DNA of 64,000 bases from Melieria omissa (lineage: Eukaryota; Arthropoda; Insecta; Diptera; Ulidiidae): assembly GCA_963971225.1 (NCBI GenBank), contig OZ020269.1:99387905-99451904 (forward strand). The letters are read 5' to 3'. The notes beneath the pieces are model-generated. The model saw nothing but the letters and a program-made list of their open reading frames with translations, searched no databases and had not been told where the DNA came from. Shown piece by piece: positions 9,710 to 19,496 of this stretch. The position numbers and the translations under genes are program-made. Each line of letters begins with the position of its first letter. The stretch's first letter is position 1.

Positions 9710-12700
9710 TTCTCTCCCCTGGTGGATCCTTGGGTTCCGCAAAACATAAAGCGGCTAGCTTGCTGGCAGGGCGCCTTATACGACCATGCTTGGTGAGGAC
9801 ATCTGCACTACGGACTTGCCCGTCTTTGGCTGCGAATACCTCCACAATCTTTCCTTTCTCCCAGCGGCTTCTCGGAAGGCTCGGATCGCAAATAACCACT
9901 AACTGGCCAAGCTGTAACGGTCTGACCTCATGCCTCCACTTCGTACGTCTCAACAGTTGCGGCAAGTATTCCACAGTCCATCTTCTCCAAAATCTATCTT
10001 TTAAATTCTGCGCGATCCGCCACTGTTTGCGCAAGCATATTTCACTTTCAGGTAGCGCCGGCGTTTGCGTTGAATTTAAACACCCCAACAGGAAATGATT
10101 GGGTGTTAATGGCTCCTCGTCTTCGAGCGTCATAGGCAGGTCCGTCAAAGGGCGGCTATTTATAATATTTTCCGCCTCGATCACTACGCTCCGGAATGTC
10201 TCCAGTTTTGGGGCTTCTTCCTTCAGGACTCTGCTCAGCACACGCTTAACGCATTGTACCAAACGCTCCCAGCAACCTCCACTGCTTGGATTGGCGGGAC
10301 AGTTAAAGACCCACTCGATCCTCTCCTTTGCCATATAACGCGACAGCTCCTCAACGTCAAATAAACGGTTTTCCTTAGTTAGCTCTTTTTGTGCACCGAC
10401 AAAATTCGTGCCATTGTCGCTACGCATACGTGCCGGCGTACCACGCCGGTTCATGAAGTTTCGAAAGCAAAGTAGAAACGCACTTGTTGAGAGTTCATCG
10501 GCAATTTCCAAATGAACGGCTCGCGTTGTTAAGCACGTGAAGAGTGCTATCCAGCGCTTTTCCCTCCGGCGTCCAACAGCCACCGAGAAAGGACCACAGT
10601 AATCCACCCCAGCATAGGTGAACGGACGGACGAATGGCGTCAAACGATCCGATGGCAACTGGCCCATCAACGGCGTAACAGGTCGGGCCCTGGCCATAAT
10701 ACAAACAGGACACCTTTTCTTGACATCGTTCAGCAAAGTGCGAGCCCGAGGGACCCAGAATTTTTGGCGCATTTCGTTAATGATGAGACAATCGTTTTGG
10801 TGATGACGTTTTTGGTGATAGTGCTCCATTATCATCCCAGAAACTCGATGATGTTGCGGTAAGATGATCGGTTGTCGGGCTGTGATTGGCAAACAATACG
10901 CTGCGTCAATCCTTCCCCGGAGCTTTAGCAGACCATCATCGTCGAGGAACGGTGAAAGCAGGTACAAACTGCTCGATTTCGACACTCGCCCATTGGACTG
11001 TATGGAACGGATCTCACCCGCGTATGCTTCTTCTTGACATCGGCGGCATATCAGCTTCTCAGCGACACCAATTTCAGCTGATGTCAACTCTCTTTTGTAG
11101 CGGACGTGTAGTGTAGACCTTGTGGCGTTGATGAACCTCAGCACCCAGGCCAGAACTCGTAGCATCTTCCAATAAGAAGAAAATTTTGTAAATTGAATAC
11201 AAAACTCACCCTTTGTCGATATTAGGACGAATTGCCTCTCTTCGTCACCGCAATGTTCTGACTGTAGCTGTGTAGGTTCTTGGGGCCATTGCTCCTCTCC
11301 AAGGTGCAAGAATGTAGGGCCCCTTAGCCAGCCGGAAACCGAGTTGACGTCTATGGGCAGTTTCGCCCTCGTGGCATCATCCGCAGCATTAAGCGTTGTT
11401 GGTATCCAACGCCACTGTGCTGGATCTGTAGCGGCTAGCAGCTCGGCAATTCTACAGGCAACAAATTGTTTGTACTGTCGTGTTGTAGAGCGGACCCAAA
11501 GCAACACTGTTTGGGAATCGCTCCAATAGGTGACTTTATCGATGCGGAATTCGTGACATTTTTCGATTGTTGCACTCAATCGGCTCCCCAACACTGCAGC
11601 CTGCAACTCGAGCCTTGGAATGGTCATGCCTTTAATGGGGGCGCATCTTGTTTTGGCGGCGACAAATGCGACGTCAACTTGATCGTTCGCCGCTATGCGC
11701 AAATACGCTACAGCTGCGTATGCCTTGGAACTAGCGTCTACAAATACGTGTAGTTGAATTTCGTTAGCAATCGGCAAATTTTCCGAATAGCATCGGGGCA
11801 CGGTAATATGCTTGACACGTTGGAACTCATTCCACCAGGTGAACCATTGCTTCTTCAAATCATCCGGTAAAACATCATCCCATTGAATCTGCCGTTTCCA
11901 GGTCACTTGCACCAGTAGCTTCGTGAATAGTGTCACATTTGCGAGGAATCCAAATGGGTCGTAGATGGACATAACGATGCCCAGCATCTCTCTTTTGGTC
12001 GGCGATCGCTTTCCCACCAGAACATCCTGGGGAATCTTGTGGAATTTGAACAGAAATTCAAACGTGTCGCTGTTGGAGTTCCAGTACAACCCCAACACCT
12101 TATCTGTAGAGGGCTGATACTCCATACTGATGACATCTGGCTGCACTTGACTATCTCCATTTAATTTTAGCTGCAATTCTTTGCAGTTAGACACAAATCT
12201 TCGCAGCGTGAACCCCGCAGCTGCGTTGATTTTGACGGTTTCAATTGAGACAGTTTCAGCCTCTGCTGCGCTGTTGAAACTGATGACCAAGTCGTCTACG
12301 TACGTTTTCTCGATAACGGCCTTCGCCCCTGCCGGCATTAAAGAAGCCCACTGCGACGCGTTCCAATTTTTTATGTATTCGGCACAACACGGGGAGCACG
12401 CTGCCCCAAATATCATAGACGTCATAACGTACACTCGAACCGGCTTCTCTGAATTCCCGTCTCTCCACAGGAAACGCTGGGCATTTTGATCGGCGGGTCT
12501 TATTTTGACCTGCGAAAACATTTCCTTGATATCCGCACTAACGGCGATTTGACCTTGTCGAAATTTGTGCATTATAGCCAACAGTGGCTGAGCGTGATCT
12601 GGCCCCTTGAGTAGCACCGAATTTAGCGACACATTCGATGCCTTTGCTGCCGCGTCAAACACAATGCGCAGTTTCTGTGGTTTGTGCGGGTTGACAACTC

Positions 12701-15059
12701 CGAAGTGTGGAAGATACCATATCGGATGTTCCCGTTCATCTGCCTCTTCCGGAGAAAGCAGCCGTGCGTAGCCCTCGTTGATGTATTTGGCCATTTCGGC
12801 TTGATAGGCCGCAGCAAATTTAGCGTTTCTCCTCATCTTTCCTTCAATACCACGAAGACGTTGATGAGCCATGGCATAACTATCGGGCAGCTCAACCTTG
12901 TCCTGACGCCATAATAGTCCCACTTCAAATCGCCGCCCAACATCCTTAGTAGTGCTAGACAGAATGTGGCGTGCGCGTTTGTCCTCATCGGACTCCATGA
13001 TGACACTCGTGCTGCGTACTCCGAAATTTTCAATGGACAAAAAATCATCGACTATTTTGTTGAGCTGTTTCAACGTATGCGCTTCAGTCACGTGAAGAAG
13101 CCTTGGTTCCGTGTGACCTTTATGGCTGAGGGGTCCATACACCACCCAACCCAGTTTCGTTTCGACGGCGATTGGCTGGTCGGGCCCGTTCTGAACTATG
13201 TTGGTACATGCGCTCAAGTAGCTGTTGTCCAGCCCTAGTAGCAGGACTGGTTTGGCTTCTGTGTACTCAGTAATTGGTAGTGACTTCAAATGACAAAATT
13301 GTTTAGTGCGCAGCGACTGAACAGGCAAATTAAGATGACGCACAGTGCGTATATTCTTTAGCGCGAATTCTGCCGCACGACCCTTTACTGTGAGGGCGAC
13401 CTTTCGTGAATTTTCTGTCGTCTTTTTCTGCCCATACCACTGTAGTGTCAATGGCATGGTGCGTCCCTTCAGGCCTAACTTGTTGGCGACCTCCTCCTGA
13501 AGCAGTGACACCGATGACCCTTCGTCCAGCATGGCATAAACCGGCAAACTGCCTTGCGGTCCACAGATAGTTACGGGCAATATCTTAAACAGGCTTGATT
13601 GATGTTGACGATGGCAATTAAGGACGTGGCCCACCTCGTTACTCGGAGCCGACGTTGTTTGTGTTGGCGCTGCAGCATTCTGATGTAGTGATTGGTGGTG
13701 GTAGCGACTGCACCCATTAATGCCGCACACCTGCTTCTCCGGGCACGTAGTCAGATTGTGGCCCTGTTGAAGGCACGCAAAACAAAGCTTATTACGCTTT
13801 ACGACCTCCCACTTGGCATTGGTTTTGAGCGCCCTAAATTGGCGACAGGTACTCAAAACATGGCCTTGACCGCACTGCAAACATGTGTCGGGTTGCTGCT
13901 GCACTGCAGATTCCGAGCTATGCAGCACTCTTCGGGCACCACCTCCTGCTGCTGTACCTTGACGATTCGCGCTTGGCTGTTGAACTCCCTGGGAGACTCT
14001 TCCCGTTGCTGTTTGGCTGGTGCGCCAAGACGCGGTAGAAATAGACGGCATTAGCGCCACTACTTTGGCCAGGTCGCTTATCCAATTGGAGAAGGACTCC
14101 AGTGTCGGGAACGGTTTAATAGCGGCGGCATGGCGGCTCCAATCGAATTGTTTGGACGGCGGCAGCTTCCCAATCAGCTGCTCCAATAGTATTGGGTTTA
14201 ACAAATGATGCTCACATTGGGCAGATTTGAAAAAGGCCACAATGTTGCGCACACGGTTTGCGAAGTCCAGCACATGCTCCAACCGATTCTCATAAATCGA
14301 TGGAAATTGTTGCACTTTCTGCAGCTGGGACTTTATCAGTAAGTCCGGTCGCCCAAAATTAAATTCTAGCTCCTCCATCACCTTCGGTACGTCATCTGGG
14401 TAGATGAGTAACGATGTCACGGCGTCCTTGGCACTACCGTGCAGAGCTTTGTGAAGGCGCATCAGATTTTGGCGGTTGTTGTATCCAAACTCCGCCGTTG
14501 TGTCCCGAAAATTGACTTGGAACAGCGGCCAGTCCTCAGGGTTCCCACCGAAGGACGGCAATGGATACAATTTTGACGAGCCGTTGTCCACCATCGACAG
14601 CGCCCCATTGTACAGCATAGAACTTGGCAAATTCTGCGGCGGCAGCGGAGACGGATCACTTGGCAAATTCTGCGGCGGCAGCAGAGACGGATCACTTGGT
14701 AAATTCTGCGGCGGCAGCAGAGACGGATCACTTGGCAACGGCTGTGGCACCAGTCCTGTTGACCTACGTGGTGGTGGAGACAATTGAAGATTGTTCGCGC
14801 TAGCCCCATGAGCGACTTGTGCCCGGAGTTGCTGGATTTCGGCTTGTCCACGGCTGGTCTCCTTGCGCAGTTCCTCCACTGATTCCCGCAGTGTGTTAAG
14901 GCTCGCTAACAGCGCAGAAACTTGATCCACGTTTAAAGCGGCATCCTGCTGCCCAGGATTGGGAACTGTCTGTTCTGCGTTTAACATTTCGGAAGAATTG
15001 TAACTGTCCGAGTCGGACTGTTCTCCTTCTATATGGGTTGCCCTGGCTCTTGTAAGCAT
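9705..15059 (-). CDS. BEL/Pao Gag-Pol polyprotein, intact, 1784 codons
   Basis: One frame encodes the capsid, protease, reverse transcriptase, RNase H and integrase of the retrotransposon. Approximate residue positions are: a Gag region with a threefold QNLPSDPSLLPP-type repeat (108-146); CCHC zinc knuckles at 393-405 and 426-440; protease DEGSS at 512-516; reverse transcriptase with VSADIKEMF (841-849) and catalytic YVDD (920-923); RNase H Asp in FVDASS (1106-1111). The integrase has an HHCC zinc motif (about 1413-1453), then D1486 (GVDYCGPF), D1548 (SDNGTNF) and E1598 (GGCWERL). The arrangement and the DEGSS protease are characteristic of the BEL/Pao clade. No stop or frameshift interrupts it. 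The final Met and the TAA stop overlap the start of the 3' LTR. Gag and Pol share one frame, so no frameshift is needed to make Pol. Confidence 0.95.
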   Translation of the reverse strand: MLTRARATHIEGEQSDSDSYNSSEMLNAEQTVPNPGQQDAALNVDQVSALLASLNTLRESVEELRKETSRGQAEIQQLRAQVAHGASANNLQLSPPPRRSTGLVPQPLPSDPSLLPPQNLPSDPSLLPPQNLPSDPSPLPPQNLPSSMLYNGALSMVDNGSSKLYPLPSFGGNPEDWPLFQVNFRDTTAEFGYNNRQNLMRLHKALHGSAKDAVTSLLIYPDDVPKVMEELEFNFGRPDLLIKSQLQKVQQFPSIYENRLEHVLDFANRVRNIVAFFKSAQCEHHLLNPILLEQLIGKLPPSKQFDWSRHAAAIKPFPTLESFSNWISDLAKVVALMPSISTASWRTSQTATGRVSQGVQQPSANRQGTAAGGGARRVLHSSESAVQQQPDTCLQCGQGHVLSTCRQFRALKTNAKWEVVKRNKLCFACLQQGHNLTTCPEKQVCGINGCSRYHHQSLHQNAAAPTQTTSAPSNEVGHVLNCHRQHQSSLFKILPVTICGPQGSLPVYAMLDEGSSVSLLQEEVANKLGLKGRTMPLTLQWYGQKKTTENSRKVALTVKGRAAEFALKNIRTVRHLNLPVQSLRTKQFCHLKSLPITEYTEAKPVLLLGLDNSYLSACTNIVQNGPDQPIAVETKLGWVVYGPLSHKGHTEPRLLHVTEAHTLKQLNKIVDDFLSIENFGVRSTSVIMESDEDKRARHILSSTTKDVGRRFEVGLLWRQDKVELPDSYAMAHQRLRGIEGKMRRNAKFAAAYQAEMAKYINEGYARLLSPEEADEREHPIWYLPHFGVVNPHKPQKLRIVFDAAAKASNVSLNSVLLKGPDHAQPLLAIMHKFRQGQIAVSADIKEMFSQVKIRPADQNAQRFLWRDGNSEKPVRVYVMTSMIFGAACSPCCAEYIKNWNASQWASLMPAGAKAVIEKTYVDDLVISFNSAAEAETVSIETVKINAAAGFTLRRFVSNCKELQLKLNGDSQVQPDVISMEYQPSTDKVLGLYWNSNSDTFEFLFKFHKIPQDVLVGKRSPTKREMLGIVMSIYDPFGFLANVTLFTKLLVQVTWKRQIQWDDVLPDDLKKQWFTWWNEFQRVKHITVPRCYSENLPIANEIQLHVFVDASSKAYAAVAYLRIAANDQVDVAFVAAKTRCAPIKGMTIPRLELQAAVLGSRLSATIEKCHEFRIDKVTYWSDSQTVLLWVRSTTRQYKQFVACRIAELLAATDPAQWRWIPTTLNAADDATRAKLPIDVNSVSGWLRGPTFLHLGEEQWPQEPTQLQSEHCGDEERQFVLISTKGEFCIQFTKFSSYWKMLRVLAWVLRFINATRSTLHVRYKRELTSAEIGVAEKLICRRCQEEAYAGEIRSIQSNGRVSKSSSLYLLSPFLDDDGLLKLRGRIDAAYCLPITARQPIILPQHHRVSGMIMEHYHQKRHHQNDCLIINEMRQKFWVPRARTLLNDVKKRCPVCIMARARPVTPLMGQLPSDRLTPFVRPFTYAGVDYCGPFSVAVGRRREKRWIALFTCLTTRAVHLEIADELSTSAFLLCFRNFMNRRGTPARMRSDNGTNFVGAQKELTKENRLFDVEELSRYMAKERIEWVFNCPANPSSGGCWERLVQCVKRVLSRVLKEEAPKLETFRSVVIEAENIINSRPLTDLPMTLEDEEPLTPNHFLLGCLNSTQTPALPESEICLRKQWRIAQNLKDRFWRRWTVEYLPQLLRRTKWRHEVRPLQLGQLVVICDPSLPRSRWEKGKIVEVFAAKDGQVRSADVLTKHGRIRRPASKLAALCFAEPKDPPGERM
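14633..14757 (-). repeat. 45-bp in-frame tandem repeat in Gag
   Basis: Three near-identical 45-bp units encode a proline-rich QNLPSDPSLLPP-like repeat. It lies in the Gag N-terminal region, between a predicted coiled-coil-like segment and the capsid-like part. Confidence 0.85.
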
Positions 15060-15068
15060 TCAGAAAAA

Positions 15069-15845
15069 TGGCGGCAGCGTAATGCGTTTGCGAAACAGCA
15101 ATGGCGGCGGACTGTTCGCCGGAGCGCTAGGGCTTCAAGGCACCTGCACTTCGATGCTAAAATGGCGGCAGCGTAACGCGTTTGCGAAACAGCAATGGCG
15201 GCGATGCTAACTGGCAGCAGCGTAAGATTTGCGAAACAGCAATGGCGGCGGACTGTTCGCCAGAGCGCTAGGGCTTCAAGGCACCTGCACTTCGATGCTA
15301 AAATGGCGGCAGCGTAAAGATTTGCGAAACAGCAATGGCGGCGGACTGTTCGCCGGAGCGCTAGGGCTTCAAGGCACCTGCACTTCGATGGTAACTGGCG
15401 GCAGCGTAAAGATTTGCGAAACAGCAATGGCGGCGGACTGTTCGCCGGAGCGCTAGGGCTTCAAGGCACCTGCACTTCGATGCTAAATGGCGGCAGCGTA
15501 AAGATTTGCGAAACAGCAATGGCGGCGGACTGTTCGCCGGAGCGCTAGGGCTTCAAGGCACCTGTACTTCGGTGGTAACTGGCGGCAGCGTAAAGATTTG
15601 CGAAACAGCAATGGCGGCGGACTGTTCGCCGGAGCGCTAGGGCTTCAAGGCACCTGTACTTCGGTGTTAACTGGCGGCAGCGTAAAGATTTGCGAAACAG
15701 CAATGGCGGCGTACTGTTCGCCGGAGCGCTAGGGCTTCAAGGCACCTGTACTTCGGTGTTAACTGGCGGCAGCGTAAAGATTTGCGAAACAGCAATGGCG
15801 GCGGACTGTTCGCCGGAGCGCTAGGGCTTCACCTGTACTTCGGTG
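15069..15845. repeat. 92-bp tandem array in the BEL leader
   Basis: Units start at 15069, 15163, 15212, 15304, 15396, 15488, 15580, 15672 and 15764. The last seven are spaced exactly 92 bp, and the unit at 15163 carries an internal deletion of about 43 bp. Each contains tggcggcagcgta, gcgaaacagcaatggcggcg and gccggagcgctagggcttca. The period is not a multiple of three, so the array is non-coding. It lies between the 5' LTR and the gag start. Confidence 0.9.
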
Positions 15846-15882
15846 CCGTTGCGTGCAGCGTACACAAAGCAATTTCAAAACT

Positions 15883-16151
15883 TGTAACTTTGTTAACTCG
15901 GCAAATACTCCGAAAAAGTACTTATACAATTTGTTGGGTTTTATTTAATGTAATGTAATTTGTTAACTCTGTTAATTCGGCAAAGAACTCCGAAAAAGCT
16001 ATTATAAAATTTGTTTGTTTGAAATTGTTGCGCCTTGGTACGCTGTCGGTCGTCAATTGAATAACTATGGCCGCTGTTCCTCCCTGCAGGGCTGCATGTG
16101 CCACACGCGTGGCCCAGGGCTGCATGCGCGAGGCATGACTCTGCGGTTACA
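15883..16151 (-). repeat. BEL 5' LTR
   Basis: 269 bp, matching the 3' LTR throughout the parts I compared. It would carry the promoter driving minus-strand transcription of the element. I could not identify a convincing tRNA primer-binding site just inside it. Confidence 0.92.
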
Positions 16152-16156
16152 CCACT

Positions 16157-16589
16157 TAAATTTTTTTTAGTTTTAAGGTATTTTTGCGAAAAAAAGGGGG
16201 AAACTATATAAAATAAAATAAATAAAAAAATATAAAATAAATAAAACACGAAAGAAAAATAAAAAGGCGCTCGACAAATCTTGAAAAAGGCATTTTGTGG
16301 CATTTATAGGTAAAATAGGCAATAAAAAAAGACATTTATGGGTGAAAAAGGCAAACTGCCTTTTTAAGGCAAAAAAAGGCAAAATAAAAGTAGTATATTT
16401 CTAGTCAGAAGGACCTAATTCGTGCTCATTTTCAATCAGAAATGCTCTATCTAGCAGCAAACAAAAAAAAGGCAATTTCCACAAAATCCTTTCCCTGGCA
16501 ATAACCAATAAACCTTCACGTTAATATGTATGAATTGTTTTTTTGCATAGTCACATTTTTTAAATTGAAGTACTTATTTCTATGCACGA
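16157..16589. other. Repeat remnant and 3' flank of the DUF753-like gene
   Basis: 16157-16400 continues the AAAAAGGC-rich repeat split by the BEL element. The rest, up to the stop codon at 16590, is AT-rich and probably includes the neighbour's 3' UTR (minus strand). No gene is seen. Confidence 0.5.
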
Positions 16590-17401
16590 TTAGCGCATTC
16601 TGTGCATTTGTGCAACGCTGACCAGTACAGCCGTCAGCAAGCTGCTCCAGCCCAGTTCCGCTACACGACCGCCGTTCACCAACGACCTCTGTACGAGCCT
16701 GTACGAGTTGCAGGCCTCCCCGTCCTGCGCCGAACACAACGAACAGTTGACATCACTCAGGCATTCCATCTGGTCTTTTTGGTGCACGAAACAGCCGCGC
16801 GTCACGGCCCCAGCGGCGGTCGAGCTGCGCACAAAGCAGTACGAGTTGGGTGCCGTCGGCACCAGGCACTGTGCCGGCGTCATGGCCGTCGTGTCGGTGG
16901 CACATTTGGGATCCTAACAGAAATCAATAACCGACTGCTAGATGATGGGCCTCAAATTCGTACTCACGTTACTCGAGTTGCACTCGATGCATCTGATATC
17001 GGCGCGTCCCTTATTGTTGCAAAGCTGTCCAAAGCACTTCACACACTCCGGATGCTCGGCGGCGTCGCACTTGGCGCGAGTTTCCGTTGGCAAATTTGCG
17101 TAGCAGCCACGCGCCGCCACGGTGTCTAACGGGGAAGTAACATTTTAGAATTGGACGAGTTGCAAATGTGGACGGTTTCGCACTTACAGCCATCGAAAAC
17201 CGTTACGCAAATGTCCAGCAAATCGGTGCATTCGACAACCATATTCGCCTTGGAGGTCCTCAGGCAGTTAATGCCTTCGCAGCTGAAACACTGGCGCGGT
17301 TGCATTGCATTCACTGCGTCGTCGTCGGCTGCTGCAACTATTGTCGTGGCCAGCAGAAGGACTGCGCCAATTAAAATTGTCTTATTGCATTTTTGCCACA
17401 T
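16590..17401 (-). CDS. Secreted/GPI-anchored cysteine-rich Ly6/DUF753-like protein
   Basis: Three exons (17401-17188, 17125-16968, 16913-16590) with GT-AG introns of 62 and 54 bp encode 231 residues. The N terminus is a signal peptide (ILIGAVLLLATTIVAA). The mature part has many cysteines in spacings such as CFSCEGINC, CVKCFGQLCNN, CIEC and CSLCSAQDGEAC. These resemble insect DUF753 proteins of the three-finger Ly6 superfamily. It ends in a hydrophobic stretch (LGWSSLLTAVLVSVA) preceded by NGG, which fits a GPI-anchor signal. It therefore probably sits on the outer cell surface. The specific function is unknown. It lies between a BEL element, about 440 bp beyond its stop, and a hAT-like insertion 247 bp upstream of its ATG. 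Confidence 0.8.
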
Positions 17402-17648
17402 TATTAATTATTATTTTTAATATTTATTTATTTAATAATTATTTATTAATTAATTTTAATTTTTGTAAAATGTTGTCACTTGCAAACCTTACAACTGCAC
17501 ACCAGCCGCAACACTAAGTCATTGAATTGGAATTTGCGGGCAGGTAATGTAGTCGTCGGCGCACTGGGACAATGAAATCGTCAACTTGTTCCCACTTGAA
17601 ATATTCTCAAGATCACCGCACTTAAGTGGCATCCACTATATCTGAACG
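17402..17648. promoter_or_regulatory. Probable 5' region of the DUF753-like gene
   Basis: This stretch lies between the minus-strand start codon and the hAT-like insertion. It includes an AT-rich run (17402-17465). No clear TATA box or initiator was identified. It ends with tctgaacg, the 8-bp target duplication of the transposon. Confidence 0.35.
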
Positions 17649-18069
17649 CAGTGGCGTGCCCAGGGTTTCGGGAAGGGGGGGATGAGAAAAAAATCCAGTT
17701 TAACGCCATTTTTATACTTTCATCTTTGCGTATTATTTTTAATCAGCGACCGGAAATAACAGTTATTTATGAAAACTATAGTTGAAAATTTTACTATGAT
17801 GGAAAAATCATGCAAATAAATGAAATATACCAATACATTTCTTTTCGCAGGGAGAATCAAACTTGGCAATAAACTTTTTTTTTGTAATTTTTACGGAAAA
17901 ATTAAAAAAATAAGAATTATTTTTTATTTATATTTTAAAAATCCTTTAATAACAATTATTTTTGATATTTTCATATTAGTTCAAAAATATAGCGTTTTCC
18001 AATAAGAGGTATTTTTTTGGTATTCAAAGAAAAATTCAATTTTTTTAGATAAATGATCCGATGTTTATT

Positions 18070-19496
18070 TCATAATAAAGAGGAATGTTTGCCATTAATA
18101 ATGAAAACAACATCAGGCAAATGGCCACCACGACCACGCTTACAGGACCATATCCTTTTCATGAAATTTTCCATAACCAAATCGCAAGGTGGCTGCCCTA
18201 TGTCCTCGATAGCCTCACGAATTCTGTCTTTGACGTCTTGCATCGACGCTGGGCTGTTAGCGTACACCTTATCTTTCACGTGGCCCCAAAGGAAGAAGTC
18301 ACAAAGTGTTAAATCACAAGATCTCGGTGGCCAATTGTGATCATCTCTTCCAGAGATAACACCCAGAGGACCCAACCAGCAAAGACACGACATTGTTGAT
18401 GATCGGTCGGCTTGAGTTCTTGTGTTAAGGGGGTCTTCTACTTTGTTGGTTCAAAAAAATCGATTTTATTTTTTTTGCAGTTTTGTGGCCTAGAAGGTAC
18501 TAGAAATATAATATTCAAAGGGTATAACCGAAATCTTATTATTTCGGGGTTTTTAGAGTCATCGAATATAGCTCCGCATGCTGTTATCGCAGCGCTCATC
18601 GCCACTTTAAATGCAATTTCCCAAAAGTTGTGTTTTTGCAACTGGTTGGCAAGATATCTCGAGAACAAATTGATCAATTAACTAAAGTGATATATCAAAA
18701 TTTGCGGAAAACATGTGGCTATCGTTTGACACGAGCTTTTTTTTCATTTTAACGATTTTTACAGCTATTCTTGACCTTGAAAACGTAGACATTTTTGTTT
18801 GTTGCCTGTTTCGTGAAATTTTGGAATTTTTCAAAAACCTCGTGTCAAACGATAGCCAAAGTCATAAAGAAACTAAATCATTTTGGTTTTTTTGTTTCAG
18901 ACGACTTTCATGGGCTGAATCGTGACAACCGTTTTAGTATAAATTTTTCGTAAGGGACATTTCAAGGTCAAATCACGGTCAAACTAGAGACAGTAAAATT
19001 TCAGAAAAATTAATGTTGGAAGTATAGAAATAAACGAATTCAATGCAAAAAACTGAACCTTGATTGCATTATTGGTTCCCCTACAATCTATTGTCAAAAA
19101 ACAGTATCAAAAACGAGGCCACAAGGTAGAAGACCCCCTTAACTGAACTTGATAAGCCTTAAGATCCAAGTCTTTATGCAAAATACTGTGTAATGACGTT
19201 TTTGAAATGCCCAATTCCAAAGAACGACGAGGAATCGACAAACCTGGGTTTTCTTCAACACTTTGGGCTACAGCAGCAATATTCTCAGTTGTTCTTCTTC
19301 GGGTTTTATTCTTCACATCACTAACTTGTCCCAACCGCTCGAATTTGTCCACCAATTTCTGTATTGCGGTCCGACAAGGTGCTTCACGACGACCCAAAAA
19401 TGCTTTAGTTTTGCGAACTGTGACTGCAAGATTTTCACCATTTTTGTAGTGAATGTGAATAATTTCAATGCGTTGTTGAAGCGTGTATCGTTCCAT
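18070..19496 (-). pseudogene. Mariner transposase, interrupted and internally deleted
   Basis: The N-terminal DNA-binding half (19496-19139) reads to KAYQVQL, and the frame resumes after the nested insert with a TQELKPTDHQQ-like stretch. The C-terminal fragment keeps the last catalytic-region motif (PRSCDLTLCDFFLW). The first two acidic residues of the triad are missing. It is a decayed member of the Tc1/mariner superfamily. Confidence 0.8.
18429..19138. mobile_element. TTAA-flanked MITE nested in the mariner transposase
   Basis: The element is flanked by TTAA (18425-18428, 19139-19142). The terminal inverted repeat starts gggggtcttctac and matches at 17 of 18 positions. It contains a perfect 19-bp internal inverted repeat (18717-18735 with 18839-18857). 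There is no transposase. The interrupted reading frame joins sensibly across one TTAA, which confirms the insertion. Confidence 0.85.

Larger units (their letters stand above)
9441..16151 (-). mobile_element. Complete BEL/Pao LTR retrotransposon (6.7 kb)
   Basis: The element is bounded by two 269-bp LTRs starting TGTAAC and ending GTTACA, with a CCACT target duplication. It reads right to left: 5' LTR (15883-16151), a 92-bp tandem-repeat leader (15069-15845), a single gag-pol ORF (15059-9705) and the 3' LTR (9441-9709). The LTRs have equal length and appear identical where I compared them, and the ORF is uninterrupted. Insertion is therefore recent and the element may still be active. No envelope ORF is present. 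Its GC-rich composition contrasts with the AT-rich surroundings. Confidence 0.95.

Noticed and set aside
9730..14208. Several plus-strand frames of 60-120 codons
   Set aside because: All are antisense to the intact BEL gag-pol ORF and have no motifs of their own.
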